A stretch of 64,000 nucleotides of DNA from NCBI GenBank assembly GCA_902806575.1, contig CADCXD010000011.1:62001-126000 (forward strand). Direction: 5' to 3'. The position numbers and the translations under genes are program-made. The stretch's first letter is position 1; every line of letters begins with the position of its first letter. This document shows positions 36,901-49,407 of the stretch, piece after piece. A model generated the notes under the pieces. It did no database searches. It was given only the letters and a program-made list of their open reading frames with translations, and was not told the DNA's origin. Source of the stretch: Jackrogersella multiformis (Eukaryota > Ascomycota > Sordariomycetes > Xylariales > Hypoxylaceae).

Positions 36901-38910
36901 ATGGAATCTATTCCCTCCTTTTTAATTAGCGAGCCGCCGGCGGGAAATATTCCAAAAGGCTACGGTGGACATGATAAGATCTGCATTGTTGACCGCCGTG
37001 TCGGGCGATGTAGCCTTGGACTGTCAGGGCAAAGTGACGATTTGGGTAAGACGGATGGGTTAGAAGTGTAGTGTAGGTTAGATGGAAGCTCAAGGGTATG
37101 GAAGGCGAAGGCGAAGGCGAAGAAGCTTAGCAATGCGATATGCAGGGCCAACTCATCGTCCGGTCCTTCGCCCAGCCGAGAGCTGTTTTTCTGCTTTTCG
37201 GCTGCGGAATACTGGGCAACTGGACCATTACCATCATTACCACCATTACCTATTACCCATTACCCATGGGCAAAAAGGGCAAATAGCGGAAAGTTTGTAT
37301 ATGCTAGCTGAGTGAGATGATGGACTCCTGCATCCCGACATGCGAAGTGTACCTTTTCTGGATGATACCTCAAGAGAAAAATAACATTTCTTGACATTTC
37401 TTTCTCTTTCTGCCATCCCTATCTCTAAGAGAACAATTATTCCTCTTCTTGGTAGACTTGCTTGTCGATATCTGTTTGGGTCACTGGCCGCAGTCTCTCC
37501 CTTTTATTGCGCTGCCGTTTGCGCATCGTTGTAAGGTGTAGATGTGAAGAGCCGAAGAATGACAATCAAAAAGTGTGTTCATGTGAGGTATACATCTATC
37601 AAATTGAGAGAAGAGAGGCAAATGCATAGTATTTTGTCGTTCTTGGCATACTGTGTTCCTCATTCTTTTTTTATTTAATAATAATTTGTTTCCTTTTCGG
37701 TGTCAGGGTGTACTTCGTAGCCGCGGGGTGATGGACTCGACTTCGAGCTCTGTTCTGCGTTATGTGTTGTTGTGTGCAGTATGACCAGGGGTGTGAAAGC
37801 GAGATAAGAAAATAAATAAATCCATTGGTACCTATTGCCCAGGTGATATGTATTGGTACCTATTGGTATGTATTGACATTGGTAGGCATTGGTAGACATA
37901 CCGAGAAAAGACGAGAAGCCGAGAAAACGAGAGGACTCAATTCCTACATAGTAAGTAAATCTGGTAATCTGGCAGTCTAGCAGTCTGGTATGGCAATCTG
38001 TAGTCTTAATACGATTCTTCATATGATTATATCCGTATTGTTATAAGCCTGCCGGGGTTGTCCATTAATAGGGCCTCTACTAGGTACTTTGCCTCCGTGA
38101 CGGGGTGTGCATATGTGTTGTTGTATCGTCATCATTATGGTCGCGCTTTTGTGTGTTGTACACTCGCCAGATGAGGGACTAGATTTTCTTGGAAGATGGT
38201 TGGCTGGACTTTGGTTGACTCAATGTTTGGCAAACGTCGGAGGGGGGCCAAGCGGTGGGAAAAGAAGATGTAAGTGAGGAAAAGGGAAAAAGGAGGGGTG
38301 GCTCCGTGTGGAGATATCTTCTGGGGTACTGTATTTCATGTAAGGTTTTTATGAGGTAGGTACATTGATAGCTATGGCATATGTACCTATGTACCTAATG
38401 CAGCTATGGTAGGTGGCAGCTGTCACTGACTCACCTCGCTCGCTGCTGCTAACGAGGGCTCCAGGCTTGGAAGCAGGAAGTGGTGGTAAGCCCAAGGGAA
38501 GGGTAGGCTGCGACGCCACGATAGTGGAGGTACTTCTTGCCCTGCCCGCCCTGCCTGCCCTGCCTTGCTGAACTCGCTCACTTGCCCCAATGCCGCTTCT
38601 TCGTCATGCTGGTCATGGTAAAATCGCGGTACACAGTAAACAAGTGGAACCCGGTTGACCGTACCTAAGTAACTAAGACCGTGCTAAGCGGTGTTAAGCG
38701 GTCTCAAATCTACCCCACGTCGGCCAACGACAGTGCGACAACTAAATGCTGTTGTGCAACTGGATGCTTCGACAGCTGGACAAGGTTTACAAGGGTTTAC
38801 TTTTAGAAGGTCGACAGCCAAAAGAAGAAGAGTCGTTAAGACACATCACACATCATCTGTCTCCCTTCTATCTACACACGCTGCGCTGGTACTGTTGTCT
38901 GCATATTGCC

Positions 38911-38932
38911 AGCTGCTGCTGCTGCTGCTGCT
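38911..38932 (+). repeat. (GCT)n microsatellite
   Basis: A run of GCT triplets is followed by CTCTCTCTCG and a long T/C tract to about 38998. Confidence 0.8.
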
Positions 38933-39382
38933 CTCTCTCGCTGATTCTATCTCACTTTTTCTTTTTTTCTTTCTTTTTTCTGCTGCCTCGTCTATTTTCT
39001 AGTTCTCTTGATACCAGTCTGTCCTGCATTGACATATTCTTCCTGTCCAGTGGGAATAGGACCATCTAAGCTATATCCCGATTATATACTATATACCGCG
39101 TTGTCGGAGCCGGCGAGGCAACAAACAGCATTTAGAAGCGTTTATCAAACGAAAACGAAACGAAACAACAAGCTAGGAAAAATAAGAAGAAAAAAAAAAC
39201 AGTTGTGAAGTGGCTGGAATAAGCTAATAAGAAAATATTATTTATTTATCAACTTATATCTTCCATACCCACTACCATACCCATACCTTGGCCTATACCT
39301 TACCACCATTATCTACCGAGGATGCTTGCCTATACAGCTCACGCTGCCCAATAATTCATTCCACTCATTTTTTATATGACCT

Positions 39383-39406
39383 CCAGGGCTCCAGGGCTCC
39401 AGGGCT
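39383..39406 (+). repeat. CCAGGGCT x3 tandem repeat
   Basis: Three perfect 8-bp units in a row. Confidence 0.85.
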
Positions 39407-39580
39407 GTTGATCTGGGATCAACCGAACCGCGACCGCGCCAGGACTAGCGACTAGCAGCTACCTAGTATCGATATAGACCCTTGCCGAAAGAAAGAGCTA
39501 CCTACTCTCCATCTCCATCATTATCTAATTATATTCCAAGGTTCTTAACTACTTGAAGCCCAACCTCTACCCTACCTTAC

Positions 39581-39755
39581 ATTCATACATACCACCACCT
39601 ATACATACTGCTACATACTACATACTACATACATACCTACTCCTATACATCTATACATCTGCATCCGTCCACATACAACCATCTATCCCATATACATACA
39701 TACATACACACATACATACACACCTACATACCTACATACATATACCCATACCTTT
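39581..39755 (+). repeat. (CATA/CCTA)n microsatellite tract
   Basis: About 175 bp of CATA, CTAC and ACAC words; the clearest run is at 39690-39720. The ORF it creates (39553-39777) is low complexity and was not called as a gene. Confidence 0.85.
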
Positions 39756-40046
39756 CCTAATCTTTACCCAAACTTGACATACGCTTTACCTACTTGAGCT
39801 ACTCGCGCAACGTAGGCGACATTCTGCTGAGATCTCAACCCATACCGAGCTACAACTTACAACTTGTGCTTTCGCTTCATGTCTAGATGACAACTTCAAG
39901 AAGCATCCCGGCGACCTCGACAACGATCAAGTAATCATACATACACCATAGCTACCTAGCAGTTCTCTTTTGGGGGGTGCTGCTGGTTGTGCTGGGGTGA
40001 AAAGAAGAGGCGCACTTGCGAATATCTTTTTACATGCGCCCACATT

Positions 40047-43000
40047 ATGATCTCCATGCAGCGATCACTTTCATCGCCCGTTTGCATACATTCTTCTCCA
40101 CGTGAGTCGGGCGGAAAAGGACCAAGATGAGAAGTGCAGGATTCAAAAGTCTCTAGTTATCTGGTGCTAGCTTACTGACTTGTCGCCTTCCACTATAGCT
40201 GCCTCTCCGACCGCAACACATCCTTCTTCACGTTCCCCGACCCCCTCGCCCGAGACTCGACCGGAAGTTTCGCGCCCGCGACGGTTCCGATCGCGAAGCC
40301 CTGGTAACCCCCTAAGTGGGCACCGCCGGCGCGAATCGTCAGGGTCTGTTCGCAAGATTGGCGGCGATGACACGACTCGCGATGCGACTTCGAAGCAGCA
40401 GTCGAACGCCAACCCGAGCGCTGGCGCGAGTGCGCCTAAGAAGCCGGTAATCGACCAACCCATCGGCCCGTCGCCGAAGCCTCCTCCTTCTCCATCACCG
40501 GCCTCTAGCCCGCCCGTTCCGTCTAGCCCGTTGCAGCCCATTTTGAAGGACCAAGATGATTCTGGTCCTTTTTCTCGATCTCTCCTAGGTGATGTATCGT
40601 TGTATACCAACCCCCACTTGACTATCGAAAATGAAGGCACTACTCTCGAAGAGCTTGCCCATTTGGTCAGGCTGTCCAAATATCAGGAGCGCAAGTGCGC
40701 CAATACTCGCATTCGCCTCCAGAGGAGTCTGATTTCAACTGCTCTCTCAGCGCGACTAACTCGGTGCGGAGAGACGTCGCTGCGCAACTTGGCGGATAGC
40801 TTCCGAAACGATGATAAGAGGGCCTTCGCTAGTCTTTTTGGTGCCATTCATGATGTTCGCAATAGTTGCGACGCTACCCGTCGCTATGCTCTTTTGGAGC
40901 CGGAGATGGAGTCTTTGCAATCATCAGGGGTAGCCTCCGTCGAGACCCTGGTGCCACCGCCTAGTACTACTGGAAGCATTGGTCCTGGCAGTTCTGTGGC
41001 TCCTTTCCTTAATGACATTTCTGCTTCTGCCAGAGAGGCCTTCCTGAACTTCCTTACCCAGGTCCGGACGAATCCGGACTACCTAGCCACCCGACTATGC
41101 GCCTTGAACACCTCGGAACTTCAGGCCCTTACTACTTTTCATCAGGGATTGGAACCAATAGAATCGGTTTTACCGTACCACGGCCGTGCCGGTGGACGTG
41201 GGCATTCTAGCGGCCCCAGTAGACAATCGGGGCAAACCCCTAACGCCGTTGAGCGGCTGCTTTCCTTCCAGCGTCACGACCCCCTTTCTGCTCTCATTTA
41301 CACCTGCTTTGCTAACTCGGCCGGCCCGGACAGCGCCGAAGACAAACGGAGAACAGGCATTTGGGCCACTGCTTTTGCTCGCCTGATCTCCACCAAGTCT
41401 ACCAGTGAACCGGTCTTAATCTCAATCCTCAATGCTTGGTCTGCTATGCGTGATTGGTCAGGACGGGCGAACATGGAATGGTACCTAATGAAGATACTTG
41501 AGGATGGCGCATTCCTGCTCGACCGAGCCGAGGATCAGAATGGAACGAGATTTAATCTTTCTGACTGGACCACCAAGGACACCATTGCTGCCGAGGAGTT
41601 CTACGATCGTGCTGTCAACGATCTTTTCGCTATCATCGATGATGAGGACGCGACAGGTATCCCCGAAGGCGTTATTGAACTTGGAAATGAGATTCTTCGT
41701 CGGCTGGAAATCAAGGATAGCACACGAGGCCTTGTTGATACCACTCGAAGATGGTTTGTATACAAATGGATCTTTTCAAGTTGGTTACTTGCCGTTGTCA
41801 TCCACCCAGAGAGTTTCGGGATGATGGCTGAATACCATATTACCGAATATGGCCGCCAGAAGATCCTCAAGCAGGTTGCTACCCTCGCGCAACATTTTGT
41901 GGTGGAGATGCTCGCCAGTGGAAATCCTCAGAAGCCGGTTTCTACGCCTATCAAGATTAAAAGCCACATTGAGAACATCATGGGCCGTTTCAAACCGTCG
42001 GGGAACCAGAGGACCGGTAGACTGCTTCCAGCTAGGTCCATAACTTCTCTTAGGGAAACCGTCGAGGTTCATCCTTATTTGGTGATCAGCCCGGCTGACC
42101 TTGTCACCCTTGTCAATGCACTCTACCCTGAGCGTAGGCCGCAATCTGCTCATTCGAGTAGCATCAGGTCTGGTGCGCCATCGATATCAGGCTTCTCTGC
42201 TATCTCGCAGCCGATATCGATAGGCACGTCAAGGAGTAACTTCGACACCGCATCTGTGCTTAGTATGAGTGCTTCATCTGTTTTCAGCGACGGAACCACT
42301 TCGGGCGAGCCTCTACTCGAAGAACAAGAAGCCGGTACTCCGCAGAGACGCTCGCCGCCTGTGCCTGACGGAGCGAGGCAGAAGCATGCTAACAACTATG
42401 AAGATGACGGTTACCGTCTCCGGCTTGCAATGCACGAGATGGTCCAGATCTTAGGTTCCGAGGCCATCTCAGGTTCATGTCATCCATGTGCTGAACGCTG
42501 GGCTGTTGTGTTTATTTCTGCTGACGGGAATGGTCTTTCTTTACAGATGACTTACGATCCTGATGATGATGCTGAAGAGGAGAATTCATCTACTACTAGT
42601 GACACGGAAGATGACGAACCTGACGAGAAACCCGAGCTCGACAAGGACTACCATCAATTGCGAGATTCAGTCCTGAAGCTCGTTGAAGATTTTGAAATCC
42701 CCCAAGGCCTCGAAGATCATGGCACCAAGACCACATTCAGTAATCGAGCTTCCGGGCTAAAGAAGTATCGATCCAAAAACAAGATCATAACGCCGGGAAG
42801 GTCCATGGGCAGCAACAACCCATTTCGTAATAGGTGCGAAGAACAAAAGTCGAAGCGGACCACTGACGAGTCTTCCCACTCTCCCGAAGGTAAGGAATCG
42901 GCAAGCGAGCCAGAATCGTCATCGGTTTTAATAAAGATGCTCGTCGCCGCCTCCTCACAGTCACGGATCCAGTCCGACTTTGTGTCTGCGCATCTCTACT

Positions 43001-45540
43001 GGAAGACTCTCCAGCAGCTGAATGCTCTATCATCTCCATCACTGCGAAAGAATGGGTTTGCGACACTCCTCAACATATTTTCTCGGGGCCCCCGTGATTC
43101 TATTCGACGCTCTGCGTCAGCAATCGAAGAGTACGATGCTTGGTTAGTCTGGCTGAAGCAGAGCCAAGAGCGCCACGAAGGTCATATCGAAACTATGATG
43201 AAACGGCTCAGAGCGCTCAGGGACAAGATGTGGTACGTGACGGATGTTCATAACTCGGCTCCATACGAACAAACTCGGAACATTTGCAGCGCGCTCAAGA
43301 TTATGGGCGTACCGAGAAAATGGGGCACATTTCAGCGTAACCGAGCCCAGCTGGCTCGAGGGCCGGCCGCCGCCTACATCTATCGGAACGAATCTCAGAT
43401 GTTGGACCTGTTAGCTGCCAATGAGGACCAGGGAGGCCCGAACAAGCTCAGTGATGCTCAGGCTGAGATAACCAGCAAATGGCTCGAACAGCTTGGTATC
43501 CTGAACATGTGTTCAGGGGAGGAGCGTATACATCGTTTCTGCTGCGAAGTTGACAGCTGCGTAGGAAAGTTGGTCGGCGAAAACATCATGGACGGCCCTG
43601 TGCTCTGGTCTAGTGAGCTGTACTCTCGGGATCGTAAAGTGTTTGAGGGATCTCGAAGTGGCGGCCGAGACAGAGAGAGCGTGTGGGGCGACGATGCTGC
43701 TAGCATCATAAGCAGCGAACACGATAGACGATATACATCTCCAACGCGTCGTCCGGGGTCAATGACTCGGGACCTGAGAAACATGTCTACGTTCAACACT
43801 AGTCAGGTGTCCATCGATTCTCACCATCGCTACAGCTTCTCGCGAGCGAGCACCGCGATGTCCGACACCTTCGATTCACATGACTATTTTGGAGCCTCGT
43901 CTCCAATCCATGCTATCGATTCGACGTCCACCTTCTGGTCTCCTTTCCAGTCTACAATGTCCAGTGTCAGCTCAGCAACTTCCCGTGCACAATCACCGAC
44001 AACAAGCGTCACCAATCTCTCGAGCACTTTCTCGCATCCAAACCACCAACCGTTGCCGTCTCATCGTTCAGCTTCGCGGTCTGGAGCGTCCGTGTCATCA
44101 AACGAGACCATCCATCTTCGTCGTCTCTCAGAAGGGAAGCAACGATTCCTCTCAGAACTTCGTCAAACCCTTACTAGTCTGTTGCTCTCCGAACTTGGAA
44201 GCCTTGTATTTGCATCCGGCTCTGAGACGGACGGTTGGTTTGGTAACCTCGGCCAAGAATGCATCGAGCGCCGAGACACCGAAGAGCGAAAAGCACGGCG
44301 ACCTTCGGGAAAGAAGGATCGTACGAGCAAGACTTCCCCCAAACAGAGAGTGATCGAGAAGAGGAAGAGTTTCGGTAACCTTCGGCAAGCTGGAGAGGCG
44401 AATAGGATGGATCCGAATATAGAGAGGCCTGATAGTGCTTCCGGCCTGGGTAATGATAGCTCCGCTACGAGCGATACAATGCCGACTCGTGGGAAGTCAT
44501 CGAAGAAGAGAGGCATACCGGAATTCCCCTACGAAAAAGCATACCAGAGGCTGCTAGGAATGTTCGCCGTCCATCCGAACCCGTACACCAAACTTAGCGC
44601 TCTCCTTGAGCTAGAGCATCTCATAGCTGCCTCTTTGTCTAGCGGTGGGCGTCGTTCGCGATGGGCATCGAAGCACCAGTCCACGTCCTTTGATGAGGAT
44701 GGAAAAGCCGATACAAATGAGCTCAACTCCGAGAGTACTAGAGAGCGGCGCCCACAACCTTTCCAGTCGTTCATGCTCTCCCTTCAGCCTCGCCCCAACA
44801 AAAGTGCCGACGCACGTTCTATCGTCTCCGTAAAAGAAGCAGCTAACACGGATGCAATTGCGCAAGTGCTTAGGTCGCTATTCAAAGACGCGGGTATCCG
44901 GCCGAAGACGCTGTTCCGCGATCTGCAATTCATTAACTCTTTTGTTTCACCCTCCACCCTAGATACCGAGCGGTGCAAGGCTTTTTGGGATATCGTGGTG
45001 GTGGCAGTCTCTGTCAAGCAAGACGTTATCACGACAATGGTAGAGGTTGCAGACGAGATCTTGAATTATTATACGCCTTCTAGGAAGCGCCCCGCTGGCG
45101 GCGATGATGCACCGGAGATGGTTCGCCCGAAGCCGATCCATTCGCTTCGTGATGCGGCGAAGATGTGGACGATTGCAGCGAAAGAAGGCAATGCGACGGC
45201 ACAAAGAGAGCTGGGGCTCTTCAACCTCAGCAACTCGGAGCTCGTCGAGAGGAGCACGCTACCTCTGACGAAGCCACGGGATGTATTTAAGCAGGCCGTC
45301 ATGGAGAAATTCGGCCCAAGATCTGGGAGTGGCATACGCCATAATCCCGACCGGAGCCGGGGTAATCTAGGTGCGGCAGGACCGGCATCTTCAGGCATGC
45401 AAGATGCCAGCATGGATGGTGATGTTAGAAGCGACCCGACGCTTATGTGCGTCGCTATCCACTGGATGAAGGAGGCCGAACGTGGCGGAGACGAGTTGGC
45501 CAGAACATTCCTTGGTCAAAATGAGATGATGGGACTATGA
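40047..45540 (+). CDS. Large unrecognised fungal protein (1798 aa) with Sel1-like C-terminus
   Basis: Exons are 40047-40101 and 40199-45540, with a 97-nt intron (GTGAGT donor, CTATAG acceptor). The long frame has no ATG of its own near its start; splicing to the short first exon (MISMQRSLSSPV...) supplies one, and ATG 40056 in the same frame is an alternative. I do not recognise the family. Residues 1-145 are Pro/Ser/Arg-rich and probably disordered. About 155-650 is helical and ordered, with a RRWFVYKWIFSSWLL segment near 533. An acidic stretch (DPDDDAEEENSS) lies near 802. Ser-rich linkers fill about 1190-1330. A RFLSELRQTLTSLLLSELG helix lies near 1335. The C-terminus has two Sel1-like helices (AAKEGNATAQRELGLF near 1677 and HWMKEAERGGDELARTFLG near 1773). 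It looks like a signalling or scaffold protein, but that is a guess. Confidence 0.85.
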
Positions 45541-46524
45541 TGATTGCTGCACTAACGTTTGCTACTACATCCGACCTCCCACCTGTCTTACGTTTATTTC
45601 ATCTGTTTGCACCCACGGACTATTTGTCAAGCATTAGTGGCTGGATACCGGGAGCAAGATACACGTTCACATGTTCAACACCTTTCCCACCGTCAGTTGA
45701 ATACCCCGACTCTCGTTTTCATAACTACCCTCAGCGTAGTTTTTTCTTTTTTCTTTTTTTTATCCGTACCTGTTCAAAGTTTTAAAATCGATACCCAACT
45801 ACTATTTTGCCTTTCAGTCATATTGGGCTCAGGAAATACCAGGGTAAAAAGAATAGGATATGACGACATGGGATTCCGGGAATTGGGAACATATCTGACA
45901 TTTAACATACCCGGATTATTCGCTGGCTGGGAAATATTTACCCTCGAATGGGAATTCGGCAGGTTGTACCAGTACTATTTTTGTTCGTGTACGCGTTGCA
46001 TTATTCAACCCAATCTTAGGCCGTGATGTCGGATGAAACGGGATGCCATGCGAATAGATTTTTATACGTATACCTTTATTACCTTGGGTACCTTTTTTTA
46101 TACCTTGCTCATATAGATAGGACGCGGCAGCATACGAGATGGATATACCAAACAGGGCTTTTTTTGTCTTATTTTTAATTTTCAATAGAGGTTCTTACGA
46201 GTCCAAAACCTGAATGTTTGTACCTTTTCGTTGAGTGAACATGTATACGTAAAAGTCTCTTCATACTATACAGCCTATTCGTATAAACATCTCTTAATAA
46301 AGCTTAGGTACCTACCTAGAATACACAGGTAAGCGTGAGATATGTACAATGTATAATGGCACTCGCGTTGCTACAAACATTTCACGTACCTCCCAGTCAT
46401 CTGGGTCGGGAAAACATATCAGGGGAGGAGGCCGAAAATAGCAGTAAGCGAGCTTTCGATGTAATGTCAAATACGATAAATTATAAATTACTTTATGGAT
46501 TATGCCGGGGTATCATAGGTCTGT
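45541..46524. other. Convergent intergenic region
   Basis: About 1 kb between two stop codons. It holds a T-rich tract at 45738-45762 and AT-rich 3' UTR-like sequence. No gene is supported. Confidence 0.5.
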
Positions 46525-48233
46525 CTAATCTATCTTCCCTCTCGTACTCGATGTCGATGACGTCGATGTGCGATTGTCACTATATTCGTCCTGATGCGTA
46601 ACACTTTCTTCCTCCTCTCCGGCGTCTATGGCGACGACAGTCATATCAGACCTGACGCGAAAGTGCTTTCCCCTCCAATTGACGGTGGCACCGAGGAATA
46701 CGGCCCAGGTCCAAATAGGCAGGGCTAGGGTCTCTCGTCCCAACCAGGCCAGGAACCACTCGCCGAATCGGCGTTTCTCTGCTCCGCCTCGACTCGCACC
46801 GCGGGCGAACAACGGCGTCTGTTCGTCCACGTGTATGCTCTGACCGGCATGCAGCTTCTTGAATACGATGCGGTCGAGGAGCATCCAGGCGGTGACACCG
46901 GCGAGCCAAAAATACCCCAGAGAGCCCCAGGTTGGTGGAATGCCAAGGTTTTGGTAAAACCAGGGGACGCTGGTTAGGCCGAATGACACGTAGAAACAGC
47001 ATACGAGGCTCTCGACAGCATGCTCGACCAGCGTGGCGGATAGTACGGTCCACTTCCTGGCTCGTAGCCATCTAACCCTGCGCGCAACGTATGCAGGCAC
47101 CGACATTCCTGCCATGGGTTGGATGGCCAGGTCACCCCATACTAATCCGTGATTGGCGTAGCCTGGCAGATCGGACCGCCAAAGCAGGTCGCCAATGACA
47201 TGGTCCTCGCACATAAATAGAGAGAAATGGTCTAACCCCTTGGGAAGAGTTGCGGCTCTGCCCGTCAGTATCGGGTTTTGGGCCGGATCGGTGACCTGGT
47301 CGATGTGCGACTTGCGGAACATGTTGCTCTTCCCAACGATACAGGGAGCTACACCAACAGAGTTGATGGCACCGTAGAACTTGGCATGGGTTGTGGCCAT
47401 GAACATTTCCTCCAACCTGCCTCCGCCATGAGCTAGGGACCTGGACAGGATAGAGGAAGGGACGTCGATGTTCGACTGCGCATCGGAGCCACCAGTTACA
47501 GAAGATCCAGAGAGGAGAGTCTGTCCTTCGGAATTCAAGCTACTCATGGAGGTGACGGTATCCACGACCAAGGGTAATTGATGCACGAACTTGAATGGCT
47601 TCGCTTGCTTGCCGTTTGGTAGATACCCGCAGAGCTTGTCGACCATACGACCGGTTACATCTCTTGAGACCCACACGTTACAATCCAGTGCCCATATGAT
47701 ATCTCCCTTAGCTTCCCTGTACGCTCTGCTCAGGTTTCGAATCTTAGGATTCGGACCAACGTTGTCTACATGACCATCGTCACCGTGGAGGTAAGGGTCT
47801 TCGGTCTCGACGAAGGCTGTAGCATCGAATCCCGGATAATCGTCAAGCAACTTTCGGATGACTGGGTAAGCAGCATCTTCTTTGGATGAGACACATAAGT
47901 AGATGGTCAACTTGTCTTTAGGATAGGACTGATGGAAGATGGAGGCGAGGCATTCGTATAAACCGGGCTCGAGGCCTTTGGCAGGTCGGATAATAGTTAC
48001 GTGAGGCACCTCATCCTTCGGTAGGTATGGGGATATCGGGTCGGCCGGGATGGACGAGTAGTAGTGGAAGCTATTATTTGAAGCTCTAGTTAGGATGATA
48101 TCCCGTTTGTAGATGGAACAAGAGCGAGCGTAATAACTTACATCTTGTAAATACCTATCCCTTGCACTAGAAAGATGAAGGAGCCCCATGCGATGCCGAC
48201 GCAGCCTAAAACCTCAGATATAGAAGAGAGCAT
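46525..48233 (-). CDS. gcs1: Ceramide glucosyltransferase (glucosylceramide synthase, GT21)
   Basis: Minus-strand exons are 48233-48142 and 48070-46525, with a 71-nt intron (GTAAGT donor, CCTAAC branch, AATAG acceptor), giving 545 aa. This start replaces ATG 48189, whose frame reads through the intron. Exon 1 then supplies the expected N-terminal membrane anchor (GCVGIAWGSFIFLVQGIGIY). The enzyme transfers glucose from UDP-glucose to ceramide at the Golgi/ER face. Motifs: HVTIIRPAKGLEP near 54-66, WALDCNVW (D1/D2 aspartates, about 157-164), EDHVIGDLLW (about 319-328), and the RRVRW (Q/RXXRW) product-binding motif near 361-365, followed by C-terminal membrane segments. A Ser/Gly-rich insert (about 200-255) is typical of fungal forms. 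It diverges from SEN2. Confidence 0.92.
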
Positions 48234-49407
48234 TGGAACATATCAAGACGACGTTGAATAGTCGTTACAGTACACAACACATCTAGCTATGGGACATTAG
48301 GAGGGGAGGAGAGAAACCGATATGTAGAGACAGAATATTTTATGACAATACCGAAGATGTCTAGTGAGACGCAAAGAGATGAGAAGACTTATGACATGAA
48401 ATAGAGACAATCCTCATCTTCAAAGAACACTATTGATTCATAGCATATCGAATTTAGAGCCAATGACGATCATAAAAGTCGAAGATTGAGTTGTTGCCAG
48501 TTCTCTTGTTTCTACGGTTGAGAGATTGAAAGATTGAGAATAGTTGAGACCCACACACGGGGATTATCACAGCTGGCCAAAGGCCGGGGCCCGCTATTAA
48601 TAAAAAGTATTAAACAAAATTGCAGGTGACAACGGAAGTGATCACCCAGCTATCGTCGGCCGGTGAATCCGGTGAGAGGGTCGTTGTTGCTTTCTTGTGG
48701 CCTTGCGCACAAGGCCATTGCTACCCTACGTACCTGTATGTAGGTACCTAGCACCTGGACTTCCAGGGTTTTAGGTACGAGTACAGAGGTACATATCTTA
48801 ATGCCCCATTGTGCAAGCAGAACCCTCGGTGGATGCGGACGTACGGATCATTCCGGGCCGACAACCCAATTGGACGAGATCAATTCCAGGGTTATTGATT
48901 TTTTTTTCTCTTAATAAAACCTTTAACTTACCTACACTTACACTTTTGTTGCTCGTAGTCAAGATAAATTCATCTTCGTCATCTACGAGGAAGAATATCT
49001 ACACAACATTAATTAACAAGTTTCTAATGGCTTTCTTATTTGAATAAGATACATCTCAGAATCACGTAAGTATTTCTTCGTTTCTCTTATCTTCTGCGTT
49101 GGCATCATACAATGTTATGAATATACGAATATATATCTCGAATGTAAAACACCCCTTTGTATCCAGTCGCGGTGATGACAACTTTGTTATTTCGGAGCTT
49201 AGAGATGTCAAAGTCTCGATGAGTGCCCAAATATAGACTACAACGGTATCTGAGCGATATAACCATGCATTATTTATTTATTTATATATCTATCTATCTA
49301 CTTGACAATGGTCTTGGTCATATATCTAGTATATGGCTGAACGTTATACTACGAGATTACACTTGGCTGACCAGTATCAAAGTAGGTCGACATGATGAAC
49401 CACAGCC
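48234..49407. promoter_or_regulatory. Divergent GCS / SEN2 intergenic region
   Basis: It is 1.17 kb with AT-rich parts. There is a TACCTGTATGTAGGTACCTAG cluster near 48732-48751 and a run of TATTTATTTA/TCTATCTATC at about 49268-49300. No gene is supported. Confidence 0.4.

Larger units (their letters stand above)
33294..40046. other. 6.75 kb interval without a supported gene
   Basis: Between GUS1 and the 1798-aa gene I find only short overlapping ORFs without family resemblance. 33.4-34.3 kb is AT-rich but not RIP-like, because CpA and TpG are common. Short tandem repeats are frequent: 34932-34958 (GAATACGGA x3), 36877-36900 (AGATATCC x3), 37224-37267 (ATTACC words), 38530-38568 (CCCTGCC words), 38911-38932 (GCT)n, 39383-39406 (CCAGGGCT x3) and 39581-39755 (CATA)n. 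TACCTAGGTA lies at 33405 and 35389. The last 1.4 kb is probably promoter and leader of the next gene. Confidence 0.5.

Noticed and set aside
39553..39777. 74-aa ORF rich in Tyr/Thr/His
   Set aside because: Product of the CATA microsatellite.
40167..40679. 170-aa antisense ORF at the start of the 1798-aa gene
   Set aside because: Shadow of the Pro/Ser/Arg-rich coding region.
41743..41870. RasGAP-like resemblance of the 1798-aa protein
   Set aside because: Only a short hydrophobic helix resembles it; no arginine finger or full domain can be traced.
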